A stretch of DNA of 64,000 bases from Anaerobacillus isosaccharinicus. Its GTDB lineage: Bacteria > Bacillota > Bacilli > Bacillales > Anaerobacillaceae. Below are positions 26,618 to 37,376 of this stretch, in pieces; within the stretch, counting starts at the first letter, position 1, and each line of letters opens with the position of its first letter. Location: positions 2,594,164-2,658,163 of the forward strand of contig NZ_CP063356.1 of NCBI RefSeq assembly GCF_001866075.3. The letters are read 5' to 3'. The notes beneath the pieces are model-generated. The model was given only the letters and a program-made list of their open reading frames with translations, searched no databases and was not told where the DNA came from. The translations under genes and the position numbers were made by a program.

Positions 26618-27616
26618 TTAATTCGTTACTTTTTCAGCAATCTCGGTATTCACTAATTCATTAAAATCAACAGTCATCGGTAATTCGCCAGCTTGATCCA
26701 TAATGATATGAAGGTTATCCCAAGCTTCTTCTTTAATTCTAGGTGTAGTAGCATATGATCCTTGGGATTTATAATTTTCAACAACATTTTCAATGACATC
26801 TAATGGTGTATCGTTAAAAAATGGTTGAATGGATTTAGCAATCTGTTCTGTTGAGCTGGATTCAACCCATTTCTGAGCTTTATACAATGCTTTTGTAAAA
26901 CGTTCTAAAACATCGTTATTTTTTTCGATATAGCTCTTTTTCGCCATGAAACCAGTGTATGGAACTGTTCCTGATTCGGCACCAAATGAGGCAACAATAT
27001 GACCGATTCCATCGATTTCAAATTGAGTTGCAGTTGGCTCAAAAAGCTGGACAAACTCACCAGTTCCTGAAGCAAAGGCACTAGGGATATTTCCAAAATC
27101 AATATTCTGAATTAAATTTAAGTCATTACGTGGATCAATCCCATGTTTTCTTAAAACATGCTCACCAACCATTTGGGGCATACCACCTGTACGTTGACCA
27201 AGGAATGTGCTTCCTTTTAGCATATTCCAATCAAAATTGTCGATAGGTTCTCTAGAAACAAGGAATGTGCCGTCTGTTTGTGTTAATGCAGCAAAGTTAA
27301 TCGGTGGGTCATTCGCTTCTTGAGCATATACGTAGATCGATGTTTCGGCACCAACTAGGGCTACATCTGCACCATTAGCTAAAAGAGTTGTCATTGTGGT
27401 GTCTCCACCCCAAGTAGTTGTTAAATCAATCTCAATTCCTTCTTCTTCAAAGAAGCCTTCTGAAATAGCCACATACTGTGGGGCATAAAAGATAGATCGA
27501 GTCACTTCTGCCACACGAACCTTATCTACATCATCATTTGAAGAACATCCGGAAATAAATAAAGCAGTAAAAGCAGTAATAAAGCTTAATAGTAAATATT
27601 TTCGTAAACCTTTCAT
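26618..27616 (-). CDS. ytlA: ABC transporter substrate-binding lipoprotein (SsuA/NMT1-like, YtlA-like)
   Basis: About 332 residues: a lipoprotein signal with lipobox LFISGC around residue 24, then the NMT1/SsuA fold (VAEVTRSIFYAPQYVAISEGFFEEEGIEIDL region, GADVALVGAETSIY, and PFFNDTPLDVIENVVENYK). The ATG at 27616 follows AGGAGG at 6 bases and removes seven residues from the long frame. It is the first gene of the importer operon. The family covers taurine, alkanesulfonates, thiamine pyrimidine and nitrate; I cannot assign the ligand. Confidence 0.87.
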   Translation of the reverse strand: MKGLRKYLLLSFITAFTALFISGCSSNDDVDKVRVAEVTRSIFYAPQYVAISEGFFEEEGIEIDLTTTWGGDTTMTTLLANGADVALVGAETSIYVYAQEANDPPINFAALTQTDGTFLVSREPIDNFDWNMLKGSTFLGQRTGGMPQMVGEHVLRKHGIDPRNDLNLIQNIDFGNIPSAFASGTGEFVQLFEPTATQFEIDGIGHIVASFGAESGTVPYTGFMAKKSYIEKNNDVLERFTKALYKAQKWVESSSTEQIAKSIQPFFNDTPLDVIENVVENYKSQGSYATTPRIKEEAWDNLHIIMDQAGELPMTVDFNELVNTEIAEKVTN

Positions 27617-27731
27617 GTGAATTCCTCCTGAAACCAATGTGTAATCTTGTGATGTGATAGTCTATGTTAACTCGCCTAGAAGTGTGTTTGCCCAGATTAA
27701 AAGTTTTCTATTGAATATCTATCGAGACAAC

Positions 27732-27765
27732 AAAAAAAGTGAATGACAGTAAGTCATCCACTTTT
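27732..27765 (-). terminator. Terminator of pckA
   Basis: On the minus strand AAAAGTGGATGAC pairs with GTCATTCACTTTT (one mismatch) around ACTTACT-type loop sequence and runs into seven T. Confidence 0.85.
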
Positions 27766-27770
27766 CGCTA

Positions 27771-29351
27771 TTAAACTGTAGGACCAGCATTAAGGATTTC
27801 ATCTGAAACATTTGCGAATTTCTTGAAATTCTCTTGGAACTTACCTGCAAGATCTTTTGCTTTTACGTCGTAAGCTTCTTTGTCCGCCCAAGTTTCTTTT
27901 GGTTGAAGAACTTCATCAGGCACACCTGGACAACGAGCAGGGATATTTAGTCCGAAGATCGGGTCAACAATTGTTTCGACAGAGTTTAACTCGCCTAAAA
28001 GAGCAGCTTGAACCATCGCACGAGTATAAGCCAAATTCATACGCTTACCAACGCCATATTCGCCACCAGACCAGCCAGTATTTACTAGGAATACTTGTGC
28101 ATTGTGCTGATTAATTTTTTCACCTAACATTTCAGCATATCTGTATGCTGGAAGTGGTAAGAAAGGTGCCCCAAAGCAAGTAGAGAATGTTGCTTCTGGA
28201 CTTGTAATGCCACGCTCAGTACCAGCTAACTTACTAGTATATCCAGATAAGAAATGATACATTGCTTGTTCTTTTGTTAACCTACTGATTGGAGGTAAAA
28301 CTCCAAAGGCATCAGCAGTTAAGAAAATAATTGTATTCGGGTGTCCTGCAACACTAGGGATCATAGAGTTAGGAATTAACTCAAGTGGGTATGCAGCACG
28401 TGTATTTTCAGTTAAAGATGTATCATCATAATCAGGCTTTCGACTTTCATCTAAAGCTACGTTTTCTAACACAGAGCCAAAACGAATGGCGTTATAGATT
28501 TGTGGTTCTTTTTCTTCTGATAGATTGATACATTTGGCATAACATCCGCCTTCAATATTGAAAACACCAGTATGTGACCACCCGTGCTCATCATCACCAA
28601 TTAAGTGACGACTTGGGTCAGCAGAAAGTGTTGTTTTCCCAGTTCCTGAAAGACCAAAGAATAAAGCTACATCACCTTCATCACCAACGTTAGCTGAACA
28701 ATGCATAGATAATACATTTCTTTCTGGTAATAGATAGTTCATAATCGAGAAGATTGATTTTTTAATTTCTCCAGCGTATTCAGTACCACCAATAAGAACT
28801 GTCCGTTTTTCAAATGAGATTATGATAAATGTTTCTGATTTTGTTCCATCTACCATTGGATTTGCTTTAAAACCTGGTGCTGAAATCACTGTGAATTCTG
28901 CTACGTGGCTAGCTAATTCTTCTTTTGACGGACGAATGAATAATTGACGAGCAAACAGGTTGTGCCATGCGTATTCATTAACAACGCGAATTGGTAGACG
29001 ATAGCCTTTATCTGCACCTGCAAAATTTTTAGAAACAAATACTTCATCCTTTGATTGTAAATATCCTAGAACCTTCTTATATAGGTTTTCAAAAACTTCT
29101 TTACTAATTGGTTGGTTTACAGAACCCCAGTTTATTTTTTCTTTTACTGAACCTTCTTCAACAATGTATTTATCTTGTGGCGAACGGCCAGTATATTTTC
29201 CAGTTGTTGCACGAAGGGCTCCAGTGGATGTTAAGATTCCTTCTTTTTTATCAAGAGCTCTTTCCACTAATTGCGATACCGGTAAGTCGTGGCAGATATT
29301 ATCACCCTTTAAAACTTTATCCAATTCTGTTTCATAACTAAGTGTACTCAT
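27771..29351 (-). CDS. pckA: Phosphoenolpyruvate carboxykinase (ATP)
   Basis: About 526 residues, the usual length. Motifs include [36 protein letters not shown], the kinase-1a P-loop [14 protein letters not shown] near 240, and the metal-binding LIGDDEHGW. It converts oxaloacetate and ATP to phosphoenolpyruvate, the first step of gluconeogenesis, and lies back to back with metK as in B. subtilis. The ATG at 29351 is taken as start, with AGGAAGGG upstream; a GTG and TTG just before it are alternatives. The gene has no second gene in its transcript. Confidence 0.96.
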   Translation of the reverse strand: MSTLSYETELDKVLKGDNICHDLPVSQLVERALDKKEGILTSTGALRATTGKYTGRSPQDKYIVEEGSVKEKINWGSVNQPISKEVFENLYKKVLGYLQSKDEVFVSKNFAGADKGYRLPIRVVNEYAWHNLFARQLFIRPSKEELASHVAEFTVISAPGFKANPMVDGTKSETFIIISFEKRTVLIGGTEYAGEIKKSIFSIMNYLLPERNVLSMHCSANVGDEGDVALFFGLSGTGKTTLSADPSRHLIGDDEHGWSHTGVFNIEGGCYAKCINLSEEKEPQIYNAIRFGSVLENVALDESRKPDYDDTSLTENTRAAYPLELIPNSMIPSVAGHPNTIIFLTADAFGVLPPISRLTKEQAMYHFLSGYTSKLAGTERGITSPEATFSTCFGAPFLPLPAYRYAEMLGEKINQHNAQVFLVNTGWSGGEYGVGKRMNLAYTRAMVQAALLGELNSVETIVDPIFGLNIPARCPGVPDEVLQPKETWADKEAYDVKAKDLAGKFQENFKKFANVSDEILNAGPTV

Positions 29352-29659
29352 TCGCACCAAAACCCTTCCTGATTGAAATTTATAATTTATATTTGTAATA
29401 TATGCTGTAAAATTGTTCTTTGTTATGAATTAGTATAACACATTAAAATGAATAGTCTATACTATATATGAGAAATTCTTACAAAAATTTTTATAAGTAA
29501 AATTATTCCCTTTTAATGAAGATTCTAATTTTGATCCTGAAAAAGGATCGATAAAATATCAAATAAAAAATAGACTCTAATCGACAAAAAAAGGCAATTT
29601 GTCCTAAATATAGGTTGACAACAAATAATTGTTGCGATATGATAAGTCCCGAACGGATA

Positions 29660-29795
29660 CTCTTATCCCGAGTCGGTGGAGGGACAGGCCCGAAGAAACC
29701 CGGCAACCAACACTTATGATGTAAGCTTTATTTGTTTACATTCTATATTTGTGAAAAGGTGCTAACCTGCAAGACATTGTCTTGATCGATAAGAG
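29660..29795 (+). promoter_or_regulatory. SAM-I (S-box) riboswitch upstream of metK
   Basis: The P1 stem pairs CTCTTATC (29660-29667) with GATAAGAG (29788-29795). Between them are the diagnostic blocks GGTGGAGGGACAGGCCC, GAAACCCGGCAACC and AAAAGGTGCTAACCTGC. High S-adenosylmethionine stabilises P1 and lets the following terminator form. AGAGGCGAAAGG at 29792-29803 could pair with CCTTTTCCTC in the terminator to make the antiterminator. The rest of the 737-bp gap (29352-30088) holds the pckA upstream region and an inverted repeat, GTCAAAT 29873-29879 with ATTTGAC 29906-29912. Confidence 0.95.
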
Positions 29796-29812
29796 GCGAA
29801 AGGCGTATAATC

Positions 29813-29847
29813 AAACCTTTTCCTCAAGCTGGGAAAGGTTTTTTTTC
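29813..29847 (+). terminator. Riboswitch-controlled terminator upstream of metK
   Basis: AAACCTTTTCC pairs with GGGAAAGGTT and is followed by eight T. Confidence 0.92.
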
Positions 29848-30088
29848 ATATCAGGCTTAAGAAGGCGGAAACGTCAAATCGTTATCACCTGCTCTTGGCT
29901 GTCTAATTTGACCGTTAAGAAATAGCCAATACTTAGTGTAAACATTAGAACAATGGACAAGCTAAGCTAAAAAGGAAATGATTTGTTCTTTCAAAAAAAC
30001 TCTGTTTGACTAATTAGTCGATAGGGAAAATGAGTACCGTATCAAAGAAGTGCATATCCTAAAAAGGGATAAAGGGAGGTACAAAGAA

Positions 30089-31294
30089 ATGACAGAAAAG
30101 AAAACTCGTCGTTTATTTACATCAGAAAGTGTAACTGAAGGTCACCCTGATAAAATTTGTGACCAAATTTCCGATTCAATTCTTGATGCAATTTTAGCTA
30201 AAGATCCAAATGCTCGCGTTGCGTGTGAAACATCAGTGACTACTGGATTAGTATTAGTTGCAGGTGAAATCACGACAACTACATACGTTGACATCCCTAA
30301 GATTGTTCGTGAGACAGTCCGTGACATTGGCTACAACCGTGCAAAATATGGTTTTGATTCTGAAACGTGTGCAGTTTTAACATCAATTGATGAGCAATCT
30401 GCAGATATTGCTCAAGGTGTTGACAGAGCCCTTGAGGCACGTGAAGGGTTAATGACTGATGCAGAAATCGAAGCAATCGGAGCTGGTGACCAAGGTTTAA
30501 TGTTTGGTTATGCAAATAACGAAACGGCTGAATTAATGCCACTTCCAATTTCTCTTGCTCACAAGCTTGCTCGTCGTCTAACTGAAGTTCGCAAAGAAGA
30601 AATTCTTCCTTACTTACGTCCAGATGGAAAAACACAAGTAACAGTTGAGTATGATGAAAACAATAAACCAGTACGAATTGATACAATTGTAATATCAACA
30701 CAACATCATCCAGAGATTTCACTAGAGCAAATTCAACGTAACTTAAAAGAGTATGTGATCAAGCCAGTTGTTCCTGCTCATTTAATTGATGAAGAAACGA
30801 AATACTTCATTAATCCAACAGGGCGTTTTGTTATTGGTGGGCCACAAGGTGATGCTGGTTTAACTGGACGTAAAATCATTGTTGATACGTATGGTGGTTA
30901 TGCTCGCCATGGTGGTGGAGCTTTCTCTGGTAAGGATCCGACAAAAGTTGACCGTTCAGCCGCTTATGCAGCTCGTTATGTTGCTAAAAACATTGTTGCA
31001 GCAGAACTTGCTGATCGTTGTGAAGTACAACTTGCATATGCGATTGGGGTAGCACAACCGGTATCTATTTCTATTGATACATTTGGAACAGGAAAAGTAT
31101 CTGAAGATAAACTAGTTGAGGTTGTTCGTGCAAACTTTGACCTTCGTCCGGCTGGAATTATCAAGATGCTTGATCTTCGCCGTCCTATTTATAAGCAAAC
31201 TGCAGCATACGGCCACTTTGGACGTACTGACATTGAGCTTCCATGGGAATTCACGGACAAAGCAGAAGCATTAAAAACTCAAGCTTTAAACTAA
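30089..31294 (+). CDS. metK: S-adenosylmethionine synthetase
   Basis: 401 residues with the family motifs [24 protein letters not shown] (ATP binding), [20 protein letters not shown] and [19 protein letters not shown] (phosphate-binding P-loop). It makes S-adenosylmethionine from methionine and ATP. The ATG at 30089 follows AAAGGGAGG at 9 bases; the frame is open further upstream but that part lacks a binding site. The S-box leader represses the gene when its own product is abundant. It supplies the substrate of SpeD and of the SAM-dependent YtqA and YtqB proteins encoded further on. Confidence 0.98.
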   Translation: MTEKKTRRLFTSESVTEGHPDKICDQISDSILDAILAKDPNARVACETSVTTGLVLVAGEITTTTYVDIPKIVRETVRDIGYNRAKYGFDSETCAVLTSIDEQSADIAQGVDRALEAREGLMTDAEIEAIGAGDQGLMFGYANNETAELMPLPISLAHKLARRLTEVRKEEILPYLRPDGKTQVTVEYDENNKPVRIDTIVISTQHHPEISLEQIQRNLKEYVIKPVVPAHLIDEETKYFINPTGRFVIGGPQGDAGLTGRKIIVDTYGGYARHGGGAFSGKDPTKVDRSAAYAARYVAKNIVAAELADRCEVQLAYAIGVAQPVSISIDTFGTGKVSEDKLVEVVRANFDLRPAGIIKMLDLRRPIYKQTAAYGHFGRTDIELPWEFTDKAEALKTQALN

Positions 31295-31302
31295 AATGAA
31301 AT

Positions 31303-31345
31303 AGGCTTTCTTTCATACTTTTGGTATGGAGGAGAGCCTTTTTTG
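31303..31345 (+). terminator. Terminator of metK
   Basis: A 16-bp imperfect stem (31303-31318 with 31324-31339), a 5-base loop and six T. The gap up to glgB (31615) shows no further convincing element; an AT-rich TATATATATA run at about 31551-31560 may contain the glg promoter. Confidence 0.88.
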
Positions 31346-31614
31346 TTTATCTAAATTAAAACTCCTCTAGCCTGATAGTTATTTAAAAGTAACTACAGGA
31401 TATTCCTTTTTATAGCAAAAATCTGCATTTTGTTACTGAAAATAAGTCAGTTTGAAATTTATTTTGTAAGATTTTGTTACAAAAAATTAGAATTTTTTGC
31501 AAATTGTTAACATTAATTTAAAAGGTGTCTCAATGTTCTTCGTCGAAACTGTATATATATAAAATTGTGAAAATTATCACTTTTTAATAAAAATGGTATT
31601 TGAGGGGGGAGCTT

Positions 31615-33633
31615 GTGATAACTACACCAAAACTTAGTGATCACGATCTTTACTTATTTCATCAAGGGAATTTATTTCAAAGCTACACCTTCATGGGGGC
31701 ACACCTCCACAAAGTGAACGAAAAAGAAGGAGTTCGTTTTACAGTTTGGGCACCTAATGCCGTAAAGGTCAATGTGGTAGGTACCTTTAATCAATGGAAT
31801 GGTAAAAAACATCCAATGAAACGAGTTACACCAAATGGCATCTGGACGTCATTTATTGAAGGTCTAAAAGAAGGCGATTTGTATAAATTTGAAATAGAAA
31901 GTAAGACAGGTGAGCTTTTTCATAAATCAGATCCGTATGCTTTTTACTCCGAAATCAGGCCTAATACTGCCTCGAAAGTCACCTCTCCTAGTGGCTATAA
32001 GTGGAATGACGACGCTTGGCTAGCAGAGAAGAAGAAAAAGAATATTTATGATGAGCCTCTATTAATTTATGAAGTCCATCTTGGGTCTTGGAAGTTGAAT
32101 AAAGACAGCGAGTTTTATACATACCGACAGCTTGCCCATGAACTCGTTGATTATGTAAGCGAGATGGGCTATACACATATTGAACTTTTACCAATTTCGG
32201 AGTATCCATTTGATAAATCATGGGGATACCAGCAGACGGGTTATTACTCAGTAACTAGTCGCTACGGTTCTCCGGAGGATTTCAAATTCTTTATTGATTG
32301 TTGTCATCAAAAAGGAATTGGGGTAATTCTTGATTGGGTACCTGGTCACTTTTGTAAGGATAACCACGGTTTACGTTTATTTGATGGTGAACCAGTTTTT
32401 GAATATGAAGACTTAAAGATAGCGGAAAAAAAAGAGTGGGGTACGTTAACCTTTGACTTTGGCCGACCAGAAGTTGTCTCATTTCTTATTTCTAACGCTC
32501 TTTTCTGGATGGATGTTTATCATATTGATGGTCTTCGTGTTGATGCTGTTTCAAGCATGCTTTTTTACAATCATGGTAAGCATGATGAAGAAGAAGAAGT
32601 TCGAAATCAGTTTGGTGGCTATGAGAACTTAGAGGCGATTTCCTTTTTAAGGAAGTTAAATGAAACGGTTTTCCACTACTACCCAGATGCATTAATGATG
32701 GCTGAGGAATCAACCGCCTGGCCAAATGTTAGTGGACCCACTTATTTAGGTGGCCTCGGATTTAATTTCAAATGGAATATGGGTTGGATGAACGACATGC
32801 TTAAATACATGGAATTAGACCCTATTCATCGCAAGTTTTACCATCAACTCATTACCTTTTCTTTTATCTATGCGTTTTCGGAGAACTTCATCCTTCCCTT
32901 ATCCCATGATGAAGTTGTCCATGGGAAAAAATCACTTTTAAATAAAATGCCAGGAGATTATTGGCAGAAGTTTGCAAATCTACGCGCTTTTTACGGGTAT
33001 ATGACGGCACACCCAGGAAAAAAACTTTTGTTTATGGGCGGTGAATTCGGGCAGTTTGATGAGTGGAAAGAGCTCGAGGATCTAGATTGGGAACTATTAG
33101 ATTATGAGATGCACTTAAAAACGCAACTGTTTGTAAAAAAGCTAAATGAATTTTACTTAAAAGAGCCAGCCTATTGGCAATTAGACCATGAGCAAGAAGG
33201 CTTCCAATGGATTGATCCAAATAACTGTGAGCAGAGTATTGTGTCTTTTATCCGAAAAGGAAATGAAGAAAAAGATCAATTAATCATTTTATGTAATTTT
33301 ACACCTGTTGTTTATCATAACTATAGAGTTGGTGTACCGTTTCTTTCAGAATACAAAGAAGAGTTTAATAGTGACTTACTTGAGTTTGGTGGATCAGGAC
33401 AACTAAATGGAGAAGTAGTAAAAGCAACTGATGAAAATTGGCATAATCAACCTTATTTAATTGAGGTAACTGTTCCACCACTATCTATGATCGTATTTCG
33501 TCCTATTAACATTCCAATAATGAAAAACATAGAGGAGGTTAATCACGTTGAAAAGAAAAAAAGAGTGCGTCGCAATGCTGTTAGCAGGGGGAGAAGGGAA
33601 AAGACTAGAGTTATTAACGAAGAATTTAGCTAA
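31615..33633 (+). CDS. glgB: 1,4-alpha-glucan branching enzyme
   Basis: About 672 residues: an N-terminal CBM48 ([20 protein letters not shown]), then a GH13 barrel with [13 protein letters not shown] (catalytic aspartate), [10 protein letters not shown] (glutamate) and [11 protein letters not shown] (second aspartate), and a C-terminal beta domain with a lysine/arginine-rich end. It forms alpha-1,6 branches in glycogen. The GTG at 31615 follows GAGGGGGGAG; the long frame starts with a weaker TTG. Its last 86 bp overlap glgC, so the enzymes are co-translated. Confidence 0.95.
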   Translation: MITTPKLSDHDLYLFHQGNLFQSYTFMGAHLHKVNEKEGVRFTVWAPNAVKVNVVGTFNQWNGKKHPMKRVTPNGIWTSFIEGLKEGDLYKFEIESKTGELFHKSDPYAFYSEIRPNTASKVTSPSGYKWNDDAWLAEKKKKNIYDEPLLIYEVHLGSWKLNKDSEFYTYRQLAHELVDYVSEMGYTHIELLPISEYPFDKSWGYQQTGYYSVTSRYGSPEDFKFFIDCCHQKGIGVILDWVPGHFCKDNHGLRLFDGEPVFEYEDLKIAEKKEWGTLTFDFGRPEVVSFLISNALFWMDVYHIDGLRVDAVSSMLFYNHGKHDEEEEVRNQFGGYENLEAISFLRKLNETVFHYYPDALMMAEESTAWPNVSGPTYLGGLGFNFKWNMGWMNDMLKYMELDPIHRKFYHQLITFSFIYAFSENFILPLSHDEVVHGKKSLLNKMPGDYWQKFANLRAFYGYMTAHPGKKLLFMGGEFGQFDEWKELEDLDWELLDYEMHLKTQLFVKKLNEFYLKEPAYWQLDHEQEGFQWIDPNNCEQSIVSFIRKGNEEKDQLIILCNFTPVVYHNYRVGVPFLSEYKEEFNSDLLEFGGSGQLNGEVVKATDENWHNQPYLIEVTVPPLSMIVFRPINIPIMKNIEEVNHVEKKKRVRRNAVSRGRREKTRVINEEFS

Positions 33634-34729
33634 ACCTGCTGTTTATTTTGGAGGTAAGTATCGCATTATTGATTTTCCGTTAAGTAATTGTACGAACTCA
33701 GGAATTGATACAGTTGGTGTACTAACACAATATCAACCGCTAGTTCTTAACACTTACATTGGCATCGGCTCTGCATGGAGTTTAGATAGGAAACATGGAG
33801 GGGTAACGGTATTACCACCTTTCCAGGCTCAAGATCGGGGCGACTGGTATAAAGGTACTGCTGATGCCATTTATCAAAATATTAATTTTGTTGAACAATA
33901 CAATCCAAAATATGTGCTGATTTTATCGGGCGATCATATTTACAAAATGAACTATGCGAAAATGCTCAAATACCATAAACAAAAAGAAGCAGATGTAACG
34001 ATTTCAGTTCTTGAAGTACCTTGGGAAGAAGCAAGTCGCTTTGGGATATTAAATACAACAGATGATTTACGAATTCATACATTTGACGAAAAACCTGAAA
34101 ATCCAAAAAGTAACTTAGCCTCAATGGGGATCTATATCTTTAATTGGGAATTATTAAAAAAATATCTAATCGAAGATGCAGAAAATCCTCACTCTAGTCA
34201 TGATTTCGGAAAAAATGTGTTGCCATCACTTTTACAAGATGGAAAACGTCTTTACGCCTTTCAATTCCAAGGTTATTGGAAAGATGTTGGAACAGTTGAA
34301 AGCTTATGGCAAGCCAATATGGATTTGTTAGATGATGAGCCACAATTCAATTTAAATGAAACAGGGTGGCGAATGTACTCAGTAAATCCAAATCAACCAC
34401 CTCAATTTATTTCTCGTAACGCTACTGTTAATCGTGCGCTTATTAATGAAGGGTGTTTAGTTGATGGAAATGTTGATCATTCAATCTTATTTTTTGGCGT
34501 TCAAGTAGGTGCTGGTAGTACGGTTAAAGATTCAGTCATTATGCCTAATGTGAAAATTGGTAAAAATGTCGTCATTGAAAAAGCGATTATTGGAGAAAAC
34601 ACGATTATTGAAGACGGTGCAGTGATTCGAGCAGAAGAAGGGCAACAACGAGAAATTACATTGATTGGCGAAAATAGCCATATTAAAGCAGATGATGCAG
34701 TCGGACTAGAAGTTACTAAGGGGGTCTAA
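33548..34729 (+). CDS. glgC: Glucose-1-phosphate adenylyltransferase, catalytic subunit
   Basis: The 393-residue protein has the nucleotidyltransferase motif [32 protein letters not shown], and the glucose-1-phosphate site in [13 protein letters not shown], then a C-terminal left-handed beta helix with hexapeptide repeats. It makes ADP-glucose, the first committed step. The TTG start follows GGAGGTTAATC. It works with GlgD encoded next. Confidence 0.95.
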   Translation: MKRKKECVAMLLAGGEGKRLELLTKNLAKPAVYFGGKYRIIDFPLSNCTNSGIDTVGVLTQYQPLVLNTYIGIGSAWSLDRKHGGVTVLPPFQAQDRGDWYKGTADAIYQNINFVEQYNPKYVLILSGDHIYKMNYAKMLKYHKQKEADVTISVLEVPWEEASRFGILNTTDDLRIHTFDEKPENPKSNLASMGIYIFNWELLKKYLIEDAENPHSSHDFGKNVLPSLLQDGKRLYAFQFQGYWKDVGTVESLWQANMDLLDDEPQFNLNETGWRMYSVNPNQPPQFISRNATVNRALINEGCLVDGNVDHSILFFGVQVGAGSTVKDSVIMPNVKIGKNVVIEKAIIGENTIIEDGAVIRAEEGQQREITLIGENSHIKADDAVGLEVTKGV

Positions 34730-34732
34730 TAC

Positions 34733-35836
34733 ATGGAAATTATGGGAGTTATTAACTTAGATAATGAGCAAGATTTCTTAAATGAATTAACATATTTTCG
34801 TTGTGGTGCAGCTGTGCCGTTTGGTGGGAGATACAGACTCATAGATTTTGTCATTTCGAATATGACAAATGCCGGTATGAATGACATTGCGGTATTTACT
34901 CGAAAGAAATATCGTTCACTTATGGACCACCTTGGGAAAGGGAAGGCTTGGGATTTAGATACAAAATACGGGGGACTATTTATTCTACCTCCTGATTGGA
35001 ATGATCCGACAGATGTCTCTAAAGGCGACTTACAACATTTTCATAATAACCTAGATTATTTTTACAGAGGAAAAGCTGAGTATGTACTTATTTCTGGTAG
35101 TCAGCATATTTGTAATATTGATTATCAGGAAGCGTATGAACATCATTTAAAAACCGAAGCAGACATTACTGTCATTTATAAAAAGGTAGACATGTTAGAA
35201 CCAGAACATAAACAATGTCAGAAGCTTGAGACATCTCATGAAGGACGTGTTCTTAAAGTAACGAATGAAGAATACAACAACAATGTTTACATGAACATGT
35301 ATATTGTTAGTAAAAAGTTACTTTTACAATTAGTTGAACATGGAATTGCTCATGGTGCATCCCATTTCTTTAATGATTGTATTGCAAATGAATTGGAAAA
35401 TTTACATGTTCAAGCTTTTGAATATAAAGGAGTCCATTCGGTCATTAATTCCGTACAAAGCTTTTATAAAAATAATTTGCAATTATTAGATCCAGAATTT
35501 TACCATGAATTATTTTTTAGTGAGCAAACAATATTAACGAAAGTAAAAAATGAGCCACCTGCTAGATACTTAAATGGAGCCAATGTAGTTAATTCTTTAG
35601 TAGGTAACGGATGCATTATCGAAGGCACTGTTGAAAATAGTATTTTATTCCGGGGGGTCGTTGTCAAAAAAGGTGCTGTCGTAAAAAATTCAATTATTAT
35701 GCAACGTTGCGAAATTCAAGGAAATACGAATATTGAAAATGTCATCCTAGATAAAGACGTTACTTTAACAGAAGGAAAACGATTAATCGGAAATGAACAA
35801 ATGCCATTTGTCATTCCAAAGCAAAAGGTAATCTAA
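34733..35836 (+). CDS. glgD: Glucose-1-phosphate adenylyltransferase regulatory subunit
   Basis: 367 residues. It has the same fold as GlgC (FGGRYRLIDFVISNMTNAG, VLISGSQHICNIDYQEAY) but lacks the glycine-rich AGGxGxRL catalytic loop, starting instead with MGVINLDNEQDFL, as in Bacillus GlgD. Such subunits raise the affinity of GlgC for substrates. The ATG follows AAGGGGGTC, 3 bp after glgC. Confidence 0.93.
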   Translation: MEIMGVINLDNEQDFLNELTYFRCGAAVPFGGRYRLIDFVISNMTNAGMNDIAVFTRKKYRSLMDHLGKGKAWDLDTKYGGLFILPPDWNDPTDVSKGDLQHFHNNLDYFYRGKAEYVLISGSQHICNIDYQEAYEHHLKTEADITVIYKKVDMLEPEHKQCQKLETSHEGRVLKVTNEEYNNNVYMNMYIVSKKLLLQLVEHGIAHGASHFFNDCIANELENLHVQAFEYKGVHSVINSVQSFYKNNLQLLDPEFYHELFFSEQTILTKVKNEPPARYLNGANVVNSLVGNGCIIEGTVENSILFRGVVVKKGAVVKNSIIMQRCEIQGNTNIENVILDKDVTLTEGKRLIGNEQMPFVIPKQKVI

Positions 35837-35859
35837 TAGTTTGTTCAAATACAAAATGA

Positions 35860-35904
35860 AATGAACGATATGGAGCAATGATCACTTGCTTCATATTGTT
35901 CATT
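35860..35904 (+). other. Long hairpin between glgD and glgA
   Basis: A 19-bp imperfect stem (35860-35878 with 35886-35904) with a 7-base loop and no T-run. It may protect the mRNA end or adjust the ratio of GlgCD to GlgAP; it is not a clear terminator. Confidence 0.55.
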
Positions 35905-35948
35905 CAACTAGATTTTTTGAACACGATTTATAAGGAGATGTTGAAAAA

Positions 35949-37376
35949 ATGAAAGTCCTATTCGTAGCCACTGAGTGTACCCCATTTATTAAAACCGGGG
36001 GGCTAGCTGATGTGATTGGTGCCTTGCCAAAGGAACTAAAAAAAGAAGGCGTTGATGTCCGTGTCGTTCTACCAAAATACGACGCGATCAATACGAGCTT
36101 TCAAGAGGAAATGAACTTAGTCTACACTGGTACAGCACCAGTGGGTTGGCGGAACCAGTACGTAGGCGTTGAGATGCTCGTGAAAGATGAAATAACATTT
36201 TATTTTATCGATAATGAATATTATTTCAAACGAGTAGGCCTATATGGATTTTACGACGATGCTGAGCGATTTGCTTATTTTAATCGAGCGATATTAGAAA
36301 TGCTACCTCAGATTGATTTTCAGCCTGATATTATTCATTGCCATGATTGGCAAGCAGCATTAATTCCATTATTTCTAAAAACTCATTACTGTGAGAATTT
36401 ATTTTATCAGGAAGTTAAAACAATGTTCACGATCCATAATTTGATGTATCAAGGGATTTTCCCAAAAGAAGTCTTATCTGAACTTCTTTCATTAGGGGAC
36501 GAACATTTTGAAGGTGTCGAATTTGATGGTTGTGTTAATTTCTTGAAAAGTGCGTTAGTTCATGCTGATCTTTTAACAACGGTAAGTGAAACGTATGCTA
36601 GGGAAATACAAAATCCTTATTACGGCGAAAAACTAGACGGACTCTTGAGAAACCGTTGTAATGACTTACACGGGATTGTTAATGGACTTGATTATAAAGA
36701 ATATGACCCAATGAATGATCCTAATCTTTCCTTCCCTTATCGTAGTGCAAGAGGGAAGAAACAGAAGAATAAACTAGAGTTACAACGTCAGCTTGGGTTA
36801 CCAGAACGAGAGGATGTCCCAATGCTAGCCATTGTTACTCGTTTAGTTGAGCAAAAGGGGCTTGACTTAATCACGCATTTTCTTGATGAACTAGTTCAAG
36901 AAGATGTTCAAGTGATTATTTTAGGTACCGGCGATGACGTATACGAACAATTTTTCCATCAAGCGGCGCTCCGTTATCCAGAGAAGGTTTCCACTCATAT
37001 TACATTTAATGAAGGGTTTGCGAGGAGAATTTATGCAGCTAGTGATCTGTTCCTCATGCCATCCCGATTTGAGCCGTGTGGTATCGGTCAACTAATTGCT
37101 CTACGCTATGCAAGTGTGCCAATCGTTAGGGAAACAGGTGGTTTAGTGGACACCGTTACTCCGTTCAATAAAGAAACATTGCAAGGAAATGGATTTAGTT
37201 TTACTAGTTACAATGCCCATGACTTTCTTTTTACGATCCGCCTTGCCCTTACTATTTATCAAGATGCAACATTATGGTCAGCATTAATGAAAAACATGAC
37301 AAAATCAGATAATAGCTGGAACAGGTCTGCAAGACAATATGTTGATCTTTATCATAGTATAGCAGGAGGTTTATAA
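35949..37376 (+). CDS. glgA: Glycogen synthase (ADP-glucose)
   Basis: 475 residues of the GT5 family: the KTGGLADVIGALP substrate loop at residues 15-27, DIIHCHDWQAALIPLF, and the C-terminal donor site with PSRFEPCGIGQLIALRYASVP containing the catalytic glutamate. It extends alpha-1,4 chains from ADP-glucose. AAGGAG precedes the ATG; the gene ends directly before glgP. Confidence 0.96.
   Translation: MKVLFVATECTPFIKTGGLADVIGALPKELKKEGVDVRVVLPKYDAINTSFQEEMNLVYTGTAPVGWRNQYVGVEMLVKDEITFYFIDNEYYFKRVGLYGFYDDAERFAYFNRAILEMLPQIDFQPDIIHCHDWQAALIPLFLKTHYCENLFYQEVKTMFTIHNLMYQGIFPKEVLSELLSLGDEHFEGVEFDGCVNFLKSALVHADLLTTVSETYAREIQNPYYGEKLDGLLRNRCNDLHGIVNGLDYKEYDPMNDPNLSFPYRSARGKKQKNKLELQRQLGLPEREDVPMLAIVTRLVEQKGLDLITHFLDELVQEDVQVIILGTGDDVYEQFFHQAALRYPEKVSTHITFNEGFARRIYAASDLFLMPSRFEPCGIGQLIALRYASVPIVRETGGLVDTVTPFNKETLQGNGFSFTSYNAHDFLFTIRLALTIYQDATLWSALMKNMTKSDNSWNRSARQYVDLYHSIAGGL

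Noticed and set aside
30297-30722. 141-residue open frame antisense to metK
   Set aside because: Shadow of the strongly biased metK codons; no independent signals.
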